Below, piece after piece: positions 26,501 to 35,300 of a DNA stretch of 64,000 bases. The position numbers were made by a program, and so were the translations under genes. The notes under the pieces are model-generated. The model did no database searches and had not been told where the DNA came from. It was given only the letters and a program-made list of their open reading frames with translations. The first letter of the stretch is position 1. Every line of letters starts with the position of its first letter. The stretch is taken from the NCBI GenBank assembly GCA_002633005.1, contig NMRA01000286.1, positions 422,503-486,502 on the forward strand. Direction: 5' to 3'. Source of the stretch: Phoronis australis (Eukaryota; Phoronida; Phoronidae).

Positions 26501-29500
26501 TTGCGCCAACTGAAACCAGGCACGTGCGCTCAGTAGACTCACACCGTGTCAAAAAAAATCACCGGTCGCACAACCACTTCGCTTCGCTCCAAGATGGCGC
26601 CTCAAAACGGAAAGAGATCGTCAAAAAGAGCCAAGCGAATGTCAAGAACTAGCTCTTCCCCGAACAACCAACTCGTAGATCCAGAGCAAGAACTTAGAAC
26701 CCCGTTGTTATTTTTAGGACTCTGAAGCTGGCAAAACACAGGGAGTGAGTTGCGGGAACGCACGCACACAGCAAAGGGCTGAACACCGTACTGCGATTTA
26801 ATAGGTCAAATTTTGCTCGGTAGGCGGGACCGACGCGACCCCCAGCAAAGAATAGCGTCCATGTTACTTGGTAACGGCAAAAGGTGGCTGGGATTTTTGT
26901 TTCTTGTTTATTTAGAAATTAGCGAGTGCACGTTTTTAAAAGAAGTATAAGTTATGCAACGACGTTTTGCTGGGAAATCCACATTCAATAAACAGTTAAA
27001 TTGCAGAAGTAATGTCTGATGATACGCCATACGTTTTTGTGAGGACTTTAAAGTATTTCAGTTATATAAAAACATCATGAACGAAAAAACTTGGGTCGGG
27101 ATAAAAGTTTTACAAGATCATCAACGTGCATACAATCACAGGGGTGCAAACATTATGCAGGCTAATTTAATCGGCATCAGATTACGAATATTATGAGGAA
27201 ATATAAGTGTCAGGCTGTGTAGGGCTATCTCTTTGACCACAAAAATACTGCTGCCCTCTTTTGAGGAAGAACACTACTCTTTCTATATTGCTTATCACTA
27301 ACACATCATTCAAATTATCAACATTGTTCCACAGAGGATAGAACACTGTCAACGTCTAGTTGACTACAAGAAATTCTGAAGCGACAAGGTGAGGACGATA
27401 AAGTCAGTGATCGTGGGCCCGGGAGAGGGCGATGAAATTGTGGCGACCGGAGCTGCAATTGATGGCGACCGCGGGAAGTGAGGTGGCGATCTTGGGTGAA
27501 AAAATCTTACGCGCCTGTGTTTGGGCCAGTTTTGACCATATACTCCCCCGAGTATCCAGTCCAGTAAGGCCTATGGTTGTCACGACCAGATTCCAATTTC
27601 CCATGAGGGGGGGGGGGGGGGGGGGGNNNNNNNNNNNNAGGTGAGCTGTTGGCGCTTTTTCGTATCACATTTCCTACTACTAATGTTCACTTCATTAGTG
27701 GTGGTTTAAATTCTGTAAAGGCCATATCTGTCACGGTAATAAGAGAATCTTATATTCTGATTGAGTTTGTTGGGTAAAAGCTGTTAGTCCAAAGACCTTT
27801 CGTACTGAATTAAAATTTAGAACAAGTACCTTGAATACTCAACCGTCAAATATCTAAAACACTACGTATACAACCATGACGCCGTGCCTTTGGGCTTGCT
27901 TCCTACGCGGGTTGGGCACTTTCGTGAACATATTACGCATTGCTCACTGGATGCCGGGGTTACCTTTCACGAATAATTTGCCTACGAAAGGACGCTGCCT
28001 TTCCGACAAGAACACGTTCTTAAGGATATCTGATTTAATTCCTTACCAAACGGATTTTTAATATTTTCACTATTAGCTATGTTGCAAGACTATACTCATG
28101 TTTGACAAGTCATCTCTTCTTGTATTGTTTGAGGTTTGCTGTGATAAAAAGTACCTGTCCAAGAATCCGTACGAAAGGGTTGCATCCAACCTTCAGGTCA
28201 CAAAGAATCAGTCCTGGAAGACTTTCAAACGACGACGCACGGCCCTTTTGCATACGGTCAGTGACCGAGCGAGTAGTCAGTCTAATCGAGTTCCATGCGG
28301 GTGAGATTTTATTACGTTCTTCCTGCTGTTATTCGTTGTTAGATTTCATGCATTGAGGTACAATAACTCGGTCAAATCAACGATAGAGAACGTAAAGAAA
28401 AATTGACATAAAGGTTTTGTTGAGCAAGTAAAGACACAATACCGGCAACAAAAATTAATTAATAATTTTCCTACAACGATACTTACAGAGCTTCTGTCTC
28501 CGATGTTGAAGCTTTCATAGCCCTAAAACGTAAAAAAATGTTAATGATTGGGTCCAAAACTGAAGTGTACAAACAAATGTTAGCAACGTACATGTAGTTG
28601 CAACAAAAACTATTTAGAATATTGAGCAGCGTATTATTGATATTTTAGACGAGTTGCAACCCGATAGAGTGTTTGCTGTCAAGCCTTGGCATTTTTTTCG
28701 GCAACTGCATTATCATCCATGTTTTAGATAATATTCTAAAACTGTTTTGAAGTGCACTTCCAATGCATTCACCAAGTACTGTAATGTGTAAACGGCTTTG
28801 AAAATAAGCGAACATACTGAAAACCATATACTAAATATTAAGAATTCTTGTCTGAACCGTATTTTCATTCATACCCAATGACAAATTGATATAGGCCGAT
28901 AAGAGGCTCTGTCAAACGATAGACACTAATAGTTATCTAGATTAGACGACTAAGAAAACATCTGCACAGAAGTTGGCATCAATGACAATAGTTATAAAGA
29001 AATTTCACACACACTTCTCGTGTAGAAATATATGGATCAGTACCAGTGAACAACACATATTCAAGCGGGCGTATTACTTCTGACGAGACGACAGAAGTAT
29101 TTGTGTGAACGCACTTGAAACTTGTTTAATCGTACGTGATTCGTCTCCTTGCACAAGGATAAATTCGGGATTCAAAAAGTTTCATCTAGCGTAGTTCATA
29201 ACGGTAATTACACTGAAGGGCTAAAATTCATCTGGCCAGCTAATTCGGTGATCGCGACACAAACACACAAGAGGTGCTTTTATCATAGCCCAGAACTGAG
29301 TGACTGAAGTGTTTTGTGGTGGACTAGACGCGAATAGCAAAGTAATTCTCAAAAGATTGCCAAGCTTCAGGTTGCTTACAAGAAAAACTGATTCAGTGAA
29401 GGAACACTGGCTTGTCCAGTTTACCTTTTCCATGTTTACGCAGTATGATTTGACCCTAAGTATTAGAGCGAGTACACTCGTTTGATATAATGCAAGACAC

Positions 29501-29660
29501 AAATTCCTAAATTTTTACCAAAACATGAACTTACGTAATCGATGGGGGAAGAAGTCCTTCCGTGCTTTCCCAGTACTTGGTCCGCTTCCCAGGTGTCCAA
29601 GTTGTCCGTATCACCTTGGAAATCGTGACTAACCGGAACTTCATAGTCGTCCCCTGACAT
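186..29660 (-). CDS. CROCC: Rootletin (ciliary rootlet coiled-coil protein), N-terminal ~885 codons, 3' end beyond window
   Basis: Rootletin polymerises into the striated rootlet below ciliary basal bodies and links centrioles; it is cytoskeletal and almost all coiled coil. Coding exons, in transcription order: 29660-29535, 28522-28487 (or alternative first exon 26481-26431), 23220-22927, 10750-10718, 10061-9867, 7009-6926, 6877-6797, 5681-5598, 4725-4598, 4456-4078, 3666-3133, 2536-2400, 1674-1553, 988-731, 349-186. All have AG/GT borders and the phases join without a stop, totalling 2655 nt. Family hallmarks seen: RVEDLLAASRAERDE, KLQAYQDGQQRQAQLV, LQYKKKC, MLREQLDQATSANQ, FSAEHSRLLSLWR and NKRQLQ. 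These match the first ~40% of vertebrate rootletin (about 2000 aa). The last exon seen ends in phase 0 at 186, and I could not find a convincing next exon in 1-185. Confidence 0.95.
2040..2350. repeat. Dispersed repeat, copy A
   Basis: It shares with 41200-41540 a series of motifs in the same order: CTACAAACTTTA, AACTCAAGATTCCAAGTAA, ACTCGAAATTTC, TTCATCAAGTGCAAA and TTTCGAGTGAAAA. The two copies are clearly diverged. A CCATAATACACTTGA block corresponds, in inverse orientation, to CAAGTGCATTATGG at 41216, suggesting terminal inverted repeats and a MITE-like origin. Confidence 0.45.
3133..3666 (-). CDS. CROCC: Rootletin exon with Ser/Arg-rich linker (178 codons)
   Basis: This is the largest exon seen, phase 0. 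It opens with coiled coil (MENQLRDKVREIIELQAK), then LHSALRDIANAVINDADMS, an acidic EEEGEG patch and a basic Ser/Arg stretch with repeated RS, SP and TR pairs (about residues 117-150 of the exon). It ends in FADSTFSAVQAALNKRQLQ. Vertebrate rootletin has the same order: LRDLAQAVLSD, an SP/RS-rich linker, then LIHSALHKRQLQV. The linker interrupts the coiled coil and looks like a flexible, phosphorylatable hinge (inference). Confidence 0.95.
4078..4725 (-). CDS. CROCC: Rootletin exons: LEEEQQRSASL ... FSAEHSRLLSLWR block (two exons)
   Basis: Exon 4725-4598 (128 nt) ends in phase 2 inside an Arg codon that is completed by exon 4456-4078 (379 nt). Across the joint the text reads ALIKLEEEQQ then RSASLAHVNSMLREQLDQAT. 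Further on are QSFNEYFSAEHSRLLSLWR and TERDLSRARADVTR. Vertebrate rootletin has RSASLAQVNAMLREQLDQAG, then FNAYFSNEHSRLLLLWRQVVGFRR. The WR-x(4)-FRR element is conserved. Confidence 0.95.
5598..5681 (-). CDS. CROCC: Rootletin exon trio, copy 3 (28 codons, diverged)
   Basis: The exon begins GLQLNRRIAELEAELAAYF and ends REHAK, with 28 codons, phase 0 on both sides. The pattern xLQ-x-x-(K/R)(K/R)-x-x-ELE matches copies 1 and 2, suggesting an older third copy. Acceptor: CTTTATAG. Donor: GTAATG. A TIR element occupies the intron between it and copy 2. Confidence 0.85.
5777..6461. mobile_element. MITE-like DNA transposon with TIRs in the intron between rootletin trio copies 2 and 3
   Basis: The left end TACCGTAAACTCGCCGGTTAA is mirrored at the right by TTAACCAGTGAGTTCACAGTA. 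Subterminal repeats of the form GGTGGGYGATTACCC-(A/G)-AGCAGTGG occur at about 5836, 5893, 6357 and 6413. There is no coding capacity. The ends carry TA, which would fit a TA target duplication, but this is not proven. Confidence 0.65.
6699..6731. repeat. (AAACT)n microsatellite
   Basis: About six copies of AAACT with one AAGCT variant, 66 bp beyond the donor of rootletin trio copy 2. Confidence 0.8.
6797..6877 (-). CDS. CROCC: Rootletin exon trio, copy 2 (27 codons)
   Basis: The exon begins VLQYKKKCTELETQNAELK and ends VEHSKS, phase 0 on both sides. Ten of its first eleven residues are identical to copy 1 (only G to T differs), so it is a tandem duplicate. At 27 codons it is one residue short of four heptads, so using it instead of copy 1 would shift the heptad register. 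Acceptor TCTTGTGCAG is strong; donor GTAAGT. Confidence 0.9.
6926..7009 (-). CDS. CROCC: Rootletin exon trio, copy 1 (28 codons)
   Basis: The exon begins VLQYKKKCGELENSLQEK and is phase 0 on both sides. Its 28 codons equal four heptads, so including or skipping it preserves coiled-coil register. It aligns with the single vertebrate segment ILQYKKRCSELEQQLLE. Acceptor: GGTGATAG. Donor: TCG followed by GTAAGC. The next exon in transcription order starts only 48 nt downstream. Confidence 0.9.
8150..8450. repeat. 140-bp tandem duplication with GAT/GAC microsatellite
   Basis: Two diverged units start CTTGGCGAAATTAA at 8163 and 8303 (offset 140). Each carries a (GATGAC)n tract followed by ACGAA, TAG(G/A), a GTC-AAATCA(T/G)TAAGAAA block and AGGCT. 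The GAT tract is longer in the second unit. It is intronic, and no coding role is seen. Confidence 0.65.
8487..8487. other. Single ambiguous base (N)
   Basis: One N in intronic sequence (GCAGNATT); an assembly ambiguity. Confidence 0.95.
9867..10061 (-). CDS. CROCC: Rootletin exon: LRRKLEEEHQSY / KLQAYQDGQQRQAQL block
   Basis: The exon encodes 65 codons, phase 0, with acceptor GTTGCAG and donor GTGAGA. It contains VQQNIELRRKLEEEHQSYKR, followed by KLQAYQDGQQRQAQLVQKLQ, nearly residue-for-residue like vertebrate rootletin (RRKLQAYQEGQQRQAQLVQRLQ). It directly precedes the three repeated LQYKKK-type exons. Confidence 0.95.
10718..10750 (-). CDS. CROCC: Rootletin microexon (11 codons)
   Basis: The exon is 33 nt, phase 0, and encodes SMDSTDWAKKE between acceptor TTACATTCAG and donor GTTTGT. 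It bridges the block ending NALSEK and the exon starting LESQLKG. It keeps the frame whether included or skipped, so it may be alternatively used. The call rests on splice signals and phase only. Confidence 0.6.
12190..12380. repeat. Dispersed repeat, copy B (partial)
   Basis: It contains CATAGACCATAATGTGCTTGA and GTTCGGACAAAAGTAGAACAG followed by CAAAAATAATTTGAA. The same blocks are seen near 41216 (inverse) and 41450-41500. This is a partial, diverged member of the same family as 2040-2350. Confidence 0.4.
18016..18474. mobile_element. Fold-back element 1: ~200-nt inverted arms built of ~21-bp tandem units
   Basis: The left arm (about 18020-18220) and right arm (about 18270-18470) are inverse complements with scattered mismatches, separated by a ~50-nt loop. 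The outer ends are CAAGGTACCT and AGGTACCTTG. Each arm is itself a string of ~20-22-bp units related to GGACTCACAAACACGG. TGGA occurs immediately outside both ends (18016-18019 and 18471-18474), a possible 4-bp target duplication. There is no ORF. The architecture recalls sea-urchin TU and Drosophila FB fold-back transposons. Confidence 0.7.
19621..19995. mobile_element. Fold-back element 2: near-perfect 172-nt arms, 20-nt loop, TAGTT target duplication
   Basis: Left arm 19626-19797 and right arm 19818-19990 are almost perfectly complementary. The termini are CACGGGTGA and TCACCCGTG, flanked by direct TAGTT repeats (19621-19625 and 19991-19995). Each arm consists of ~20-21-bp units of the type AACATGACCGCC or AACAGGACCGCC alternating with CACCAGAA or GGGGACTG. 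The arms are far more GC-rich than the surrounding intron. There is no coding capacity. CAC ends plus a 5-bp duplication resemble Transib-type termini, but no transposase is present to prove family. Confidence 0.75.
21111..21138. repeat. (CA)n microsatellite
   Basis: A run of AC dinucleotides with one AT interruption, in a rootletin intron. Confidence 0.9.
22927..23220 (-). CDS. CROCC: Rootletin exon: conserved N-terminal block
   Basis: The exon encodes 98 codons, phase 0 to phase 0. It holds the most conserved rootletin head motif: VPARIREIITKNLS, then LQIQEENRMLQAELNR, RVEDLLAASRAERDE and IGIKYNALSEK. The acceptor is TTTTATAG and the donor GTAGGT. Vertebrate rootletin has the same order (ALIREIVTRNLS, LQEENQLLQQELS, RVEDLLAQSRAERDELAIKYNAVSE). 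Confidence 0.95.
25859..26010. mobile_element. ~150-bp MITE (GTTGCATAAA ... TTTATGCAAC)
   Basis: The left end CTGAGTTGCATAAAGC with AAAAGTTATCCGC is mirrored by GCGGATAACTTTTATGCAAC and TGGGCCCAG at the right. The centre carries two TGACGTCA-like CRE palindromes (ATGACGTCAG and CGACGTCATT). It lies about 0.4-0.6 kb downstream of the short rootletin first exon, in intron. Confidence 0.65.
26431..26481 (-). CDS. CROCC: Rootletin conserved first exon (short isoform start)
   Basis: The exon encodes MSYLDDERDQRLEKVIQ, then a GTATGC donor in phase 0. Joined to exon 23220-22927 it gives LEKVIQ followed by KLEDTVLKSGED, which parallels the vertebrate rootletin N-terminus (LETVIQ followed by TLESSVL). 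This makes it the ancestral start. An in-frame TAA lies two codons upstream of the ATG, so the upstream leader exons cannot be read through it; the two first exons are alternatives. Confidence 0.8.
26482..26920 (-). promoter_or_regulatory. CROCC: Putative promoter of the short rootletin isoform
   Basis: This block upstream of ATG 26481 contains a CACGTG E-box (26521-26526) and a YY1-like CAAGATGGCGCC (26590-26601, plus strand). It also has an X-box-like GTTACTTGGTAAC (26863-26875) and a forkhead-like TTGTTTATTTAG (26904-26915). RFX factors on X-boxes with FOXJ1 drive ciliary genes, and rootletin orthologues are known RFX targets. The X-box left half differs from consensus at one base; the right half GGTAAC fits. 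No TATA box was noticed. Confidence 0.5.
26594..26726 (+). other. Possible short divergent ORF opposite the rootletin promoter
   Basis: An ATG in good context (CCAAGATGGC) opens a 43-codon Lys/Arg/Ser-rich reading frame (begins MAPQNGKRSSKRAKRMS) running away from rootletin. It could be the first exon of a head-to-head gene. The ATG overlaps a YY1 motif, which often contains an ATG by chance. I found no downstream exon and recognise no family. Confidence 0.15.
27607..27638. other. Poly-G run and 12-N assembly gap
   Basis: Twenty consecutive G (27607-27626) lead straight into 12 N (27627-27638). The run is probably a sequencing or assembly artefact at a gap of unknown true size. It lies in the intron between the two alternative rootletin 5' ends. 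Confidence 0.9.
28487..29660 (-). CDS. CROCC: Rootletin alternative upstream first exons (long isoform)
   Basis: Exon 29660-29535 starts at ATG 29660 in a good context (AAAAATGTC) and encodes 42 residues beginning MSGDDYEVPVSHDF. It is acidic and Asp-rich, unlike the coiled coil that follows. It ends in phase 0 at a GTAAGT donor. Exon 28522-28487 adds 12 residues (GYESFNIGDRSS), also phase 0 with GTAAGT. Both can splice in frame to exon 23220-22927. I do not recognise this leader in vertebrate rootletin. That these exons belong to rootletin is inferred from strand, phase and position; they could instead be a separate short transcript. Confidence 0.65.
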
Positions 29661-32600
29661 TTTTATCAGTTGGTCTCCAAAATGCACGAAATGAAAGGTC
29701 CGCCGCGACTTCGAATACCTCGCTTAAAAACCCAAACACGCGCAGGCTCGCTGAGAACCCCAGGTGTCGATAAAGATTCTATACAGTAGCTAAAGGTAGT
29801 GAGGTCTAATGAATTGTACCCGTGCCTTCAACCAATGAATAGAAAGGGCAATAAAATATCAGCAATAATCAGCTAAGCGTGATTTGTTATGTGTTCAATA
29901 ACGAAGTGTATTGATTTGTTGATCAGCGTTCAATATACCTTTTTCGGTGACATTTCCAAGGGGACTAGACTGATGTTTCAATGGTTTTAAAAGCGCATTT
30001 TTCATGAGAGGAGCTAAAGTTTAAATTAGTTGCGTGCAATATGTCTGACAAATACGCTTGGTTTCTAAGACGCAAGATAAGAAAATCTTGGTCAAATATA
30101 TGTTTTGTGTAATGAAGTTCCCGTTTGATAATCATTTTGATTCAAGCGAGCTTGATTGATTGACTGATTTTAATAGGAGATGCACACAGTATATATAAAC
30201 GAATGACAGTAAATATGTGACATAACAAATAATTAAGACAAGATAAAATGGTATTTCATGTCTAAAACAAAACGTGAACAACAGGATACCACAGTGAAAC
30301 AATTAATATCTGTGGTCTTCCCTTACGAAGAACATACAGAATGAAAAGGCGTGAAGAAGAACAAAAACATGCAGCATCTGAGTTTGGTGAAGATCACGGA
30401 AAAACGCCATTTGGCCCGATTTTGACCATACTAAGTTATAATCTGATTTGAAGCGTTTTTCAACATTTCAAATTTCCAACAGGTGGCGTGCAGACCAGAC
30501 TGAAAAATGTTTGTGATCTATACTTCCACAAGGGTTCAAGGTTTAGATATTTATATATTTCAAATTGCCAATTTCGCTCATTTCCTGTATTTTTCTGAGA
30601 TAATTGTTGCTCAATGATAATAAGTGCACATTGTTCCCTTTTGGATAATCTATGATATACGAAACTAAAGTGCACATATGTCCTGTATGGCTAAAAAAAT
30701 GCCACAACCCCACGTTTATCATCTGGGTTTAATTTCATAGACGCAAGAATCTCGCTAAGGAAACTAGACAGTTTGATGATGTGCTTCACTTGTTATACAT
30801 GGCGATAGTCTAGTGAAATCTTATGTGTTCATGTTTATTCGTGAGATTCTCGCCCTCACGTAAGGCATGCCAGGATTTTATGGTACAAGTAGCGTCAGTG
30901 AAGGTTGTACATAGACTGACCAATCAAGAACCAGATGTAAGTGATTTACACAAGTTTCAGATGCTAGGGTGTAGCATTGAGACTTGTATAAGACTGTTCT
31001 CAGAATGCTGATCCAATATGTTTACCAATAGATGTCCCTGATGCGTACCACAAACAGCTAGTTGACATCGTTCATTTTTCGACAATGGAAATTCTGACAT
31101 TTGTTGAGTAGAAAAATAAAAAAGACAGCATCTCAGAAAGAGGGTGCTACAAAAAGATATTTGAGAAAGCTAACCCATCATACAAACCATAAAAAACTCG
31201 CTGCACATCAAGCGTGGTGCATTAGGCAATCGTTATTTTAACACACAATACAGCGACACACATTTCACAGTAAGCCATATACAAAGCTGTACATTAAAAA
31301 TTTAGTGCGTGCTTAGGAAACAAATTTAAGTGGCTTTTAATACTCTTTCCTAACAAGTAAAAATTGAATGCTATATGGACCGAATGCGTCTGCTATGTAT
31401 TTGAAGCCGTAAACGTGAATTATTCGAATTTGGCGACATATTTACCTTGAACTTAACAATGAATGTTACTTCAAGTGAATAAAAAGGTTACTAATCTAAT
31501 GAAATTATAAAAAAGTGCCACGAAAAATTGACCCCTGAAAATAGCTTTCAGCGTTTGTTTTGTCACATGGCGAGCCAACTCAAGCCTGCTTTATGACAAA
31601 CGAAAGAATAATTTATATAATAAATTAGGAAACATAAATACGTGAAGAGTTGTAAGTGAATGTTTTAACATTTTAAAAAAACTTAGAATTGGATTATGCC
31701 GATGAGCTAGAATAAACTACTAGAAATTGTGTAGTCTATAAACTACATGTCATTCATACTCTTCAATTCTGAGACATTTGTTAAAATGGAGATTCTACGC
31801 GGCATGCGGAGCACTTGACTAGAATTGCGTTTAGCCGAAAAATCCATTGGATTTTGACGCAATCATTGAACTTTGTGTTGCTTCCAAAACCCACAAAGCT
31901 CCAGTAAACGTTTAGTAGACCGATACATATACGCCGAGACAAGATGTCTTCTTGAGCAATGAATCATATCTGACTATGAGAAAAAACAATGAGGAGCCAG
32001 AACAAAAATGCTTTTGCTAACTATCAAGCTCATTAATTGACATTGATTCTCTCATCTTCTTGAAAACTGGAGGATGCGTTAGTAAGTGCGTTCGTGCGCA
32101 CGTGTGTCAGTGTGCATGGGTGTTGCGGAGGAGGAGGTCGGGGTTTGTTGCCGGAGAGTACGTCAGGAATGCCTGGTGTCGTGTTACCTTGGGGCCCTCT
32201 TTGGCTATTGACGACACAGTGTATTCCCCAGGTTTATACGCATGCGTGCACTATCACACTAAGAACAGGGGGGGGGGCGAAGTTGGGTGCAGTCCCCATA
32301 GCGGCTACACCACAAGCGATTAGAAAAAAATCTCTTGAATCACTTTGCATTCTAGTGGGTTGCATCATCATTAGAAACAAGTGGCGTGAATGGTATTTTT
32401 ATTATCTTTGTTGGTGTACAATCATAAGTTTGTAATATGACAATTGTTATCTTTTTACTGTAATGAGAATTATGGTTCCTCTAATAAACATTAAAAACGT
32501 ACAAAAAACAAACATCACAAACAACTAGAGGGAACATAATGAACCTAATACTGCCGATGGTCGATCACGTGGGCATAGGTAGCGCTGGGTCTAGACGCGG

Positions 32601-34966
32601 GCGTTTCGTCAATCTCTTCTTTTACCAGCGGCTAATAAGTATTTAGCTAGGTCTTAACTATTTCATTTCTGCATGACATTTTACAGTTAAAATTGCTAAC
32701 TACTTTGGTAATAACCTGCAGTTCACACCCACCTATACTAACTCACTGCCTCTCCGTCTCAGATTCTTGTCTTGTTCGCCACCTAATCCCTATATCCACC
32801 CACTACTATTTGCTAACCCCCCCTCCCTCTCTCGCCACTTATTGATTTTGCTGCATTCGAGACAGTTGACACCCATTTTCCACTCCCTTTTTTCCATTCC
32901 CCACTGCCACCATCGACTTTTCTGTTGGCCACGCCCATCATAATTGCCGTTGCAAAGCTTCATAAGGCTAAAGCAAATGAGACAGAAGTCCCCTGCATAC
33001 GTATTACCTGTGTTCTTACCAAGTGCTACGAGAGGTAGACCAACTTTCTTGCGAGAAAAGCAAAGCCTCACAAGACCTCAGGAAATCACTTGCGCGGCTA
33101 AAGGCGAGTGTCTCGCGAGTACGGTAACATTTTTTGCCGATTTCCAGCTTGAAAAACCAGTTCTTGGCTGTTTCACAGGATGTACAAAATCTGAAAATAT
33201 GAACAATGTACTGAGCCAAAAACATCAAAACCTTGCACCAATTCTATTGAAACTGATTTCAAAGTCAATTTTAAGTCTTTTACAACTACCGGAAGTGCAG
33301 CCGGCTACTTAAAATTTATGCAAAAATACACTAAATCACTAGCTTTCACCCAAAAGCCATCCTTTGCATGCGATGACAGTGCATCCAGACTGCCAAAACT
33401 CTCCAGACAGAAATCAAGCTAAAAGTGGATGTCTACGAGACAGATATTTTACAAATCCTAAATGTCTGAAGGATACCCGAATTTCCTGCTGAACGTCCCG
33501 CTTGCAAGCTGGAAAGATTCAAGAAAAGCCGCGAGTAAGCAAAAAGTGGGACCAGGTGTCATCAATTGGCAATCTTTCACGCAGATCATTAAAAATCAAG
33601 CAAGTGCCAATTGTGACCTTCACAAACAGCACAAAACTTAAAATCCCTAGCTAACCCAACAGGCGCCAATTTTTAATAAAATTGTAAATTCGATCAACTG
33701 TGGCAGAAAAACCTATTGTGGGCCAACAACTTTATACCAAAAACATCTAAAACAACTGCAACGGTAGATCAACTGTCAAATTAGAACGCCGGCAAACACT
33801 ATTTAACGCTAGTACGATACACATATGTTAATTAGCTGATCTCAAATTACGAGCATATATGACATCACAGAAAATCGGTATAACCATTCCCAGCACTAGT
33901 CATCTTCCTTTGTGTTTAGTGTGAAAAGTCGTCAGAAATTGCTGTTCGTTTCCCCATGTTGTAGGGTATCATAAGGAATGGCGGGCCTTGCGTTTGCTGT
34001 GGTAACGACAGCTAAGTATTTGACTACGCCTCACACTTTCATCAGGACAACCAAGAAGAGCGTATATGGCTGCACACGTTTGCACAAGAAACTTGCGTGA
34101 TGTGGACATGACACACTGACGCTGGGTATTCTCATCCGTCACACTCGTATGTCCGTGGACCTCAAAAACTTTCAACTGTAGTCCCTTTTTTCTATTTTCT
34201 CGTTTTCTGGATGTTGTTATTTCAAACTGTATTATATTTACAATGCTGGGGGGATTAAGTGGTATACGCAGCGGAATATCGGTATATCCACGATAATTCT
34301 GACTCTTATAGATTAGGCCTACCAACCCATTCACACCAACGGAGTTTCGTTCAGAAGTCAGGTCAGCTTCAAACAGCTTGGTACCGTGTTGTTAACGTAA
34401 CTGTTTTGCACGTGCTTCGGTGCACTTGGGTGACACGATTATGTCAGCTGCCAAGCGCTCGGCGCACATCTCAGTGAAGATTTGGAAAAACTAGTTTTCT
34501 TCCGATTAGATAAAAGTTCAGTTTTAATAGTTGGTGGTCACCGAAAGTCTGGTGCATTCGAATAAGAATACACGAGTCTTGCCGTGGAGGTCACGCAAGT
34601 CACGTGCTGTCACCCACATAGGCTTCATTACTTGAAGCGGAAGTGCTCAAACCCAGTAAGAGGAATATAAACTTTGCTTACTGATTCTCTTAATTGACCC
34701 CTCTCGAAGTCACTGCATCCACAGAAGTGGTAGCCTGTACGGGAGATAGCGCTCAAAAGGGTGTTTTTTCTCGACCAAGTTCGAAAAGGTGCCTTTGCTG
34801 ACAAAATTTCATACAAAAGGGTTGAATTCGCTTCTGGAGTTTGACATGAAATGTTCTGTTTTCCAATTGCACAAATCTACAGAAGCTTTTTAATATTATC
34901 TTTTTATAAAAAAATTTGTTGCAAAAGGTAGGCCCTCGCTTTTCGACAGCCTTCTACCAGGTCCCC
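29661..34966. other. Intergenic stretch 5' of rootletin, nothing coding recognised
   Basis: About 5.3 kb of A/T-rich sequence. Open frames up to ~120 codons (for example 32094-32435, 32944-33312 and 33969-34334 minus) show no family resemblance, no paired splice logic and no biased composition. I see no RNA gene here. Confidence 0.6.
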
Positions 34967-35088
34967 TACATAAATCAGTGGCGGATCTAGGATATCATAA
35001 GGGGGGGCCCAACATTTTGTCCGGCTGTAAGAATTTGTGTAAACTGAACCACTATTGTAGATGCGCATAGCACCGAATGGGGGGAGGT

Positions 35089-35114
35089 CGGGAGGGGGGT
35101 TTGCCCCCCTCCCG
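35089..35114. repeat. Perfect 11-bp G/C hairpin, loop TTTG
   Basis: CGGGAGGGGGG, then TTTG, then CCCCCCTCCCG. A perfect palindrome within the composite repeat, also G-quadruplex-prone. Confidence 0.8.
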
Positions 35115-35234
35115 CCCAGGAAATTTTTCTGTTTTTACCTCTAAAAATCAAGCATTTTCCTTGATTCCTGAAGTATTATTCACGAAAAAAGGCAAAAAAA
35201 CGGAGAACGTGTCAAACAGGAAAAACTGCATGTA

Positions 35235-35300
35235 GCAAAAACTCGAACTCACGACCTGGCGATTAGTGCACGCGTGCGTTGCCACTACACCACCACAATT
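35235..35300 (-). repeat. tRNA-derived (SINE-like) fragment
   Basis: On the minus strand an A-box-like TGGTGTAGTGG (35292-35282) is followed 29 nt later by a B-box-like GTGAGTTCGAGTT (35252-35240), in tRNA-like order. The intervening CGCACGCGTGCACTAATCGCC does not form a clean anticodon arm. No acceptor-stem pairing was confirmed, so this reads as a decayed tRNA pseudogene or SINE head, not a functional tRNA. Confidence 0.45.

Noticed and set aside
32060-32435. Overlapping plus-strand frames of 87 and 113 codons rich in Cys and Gly.
   Set aside because: GT-rich low-complexity DNA explains the composition; two overlapping frames are both open.
33969-34334. 121-codon minus-strand frame.
   Set aside because: No recognised domain and no splice or promoter support.
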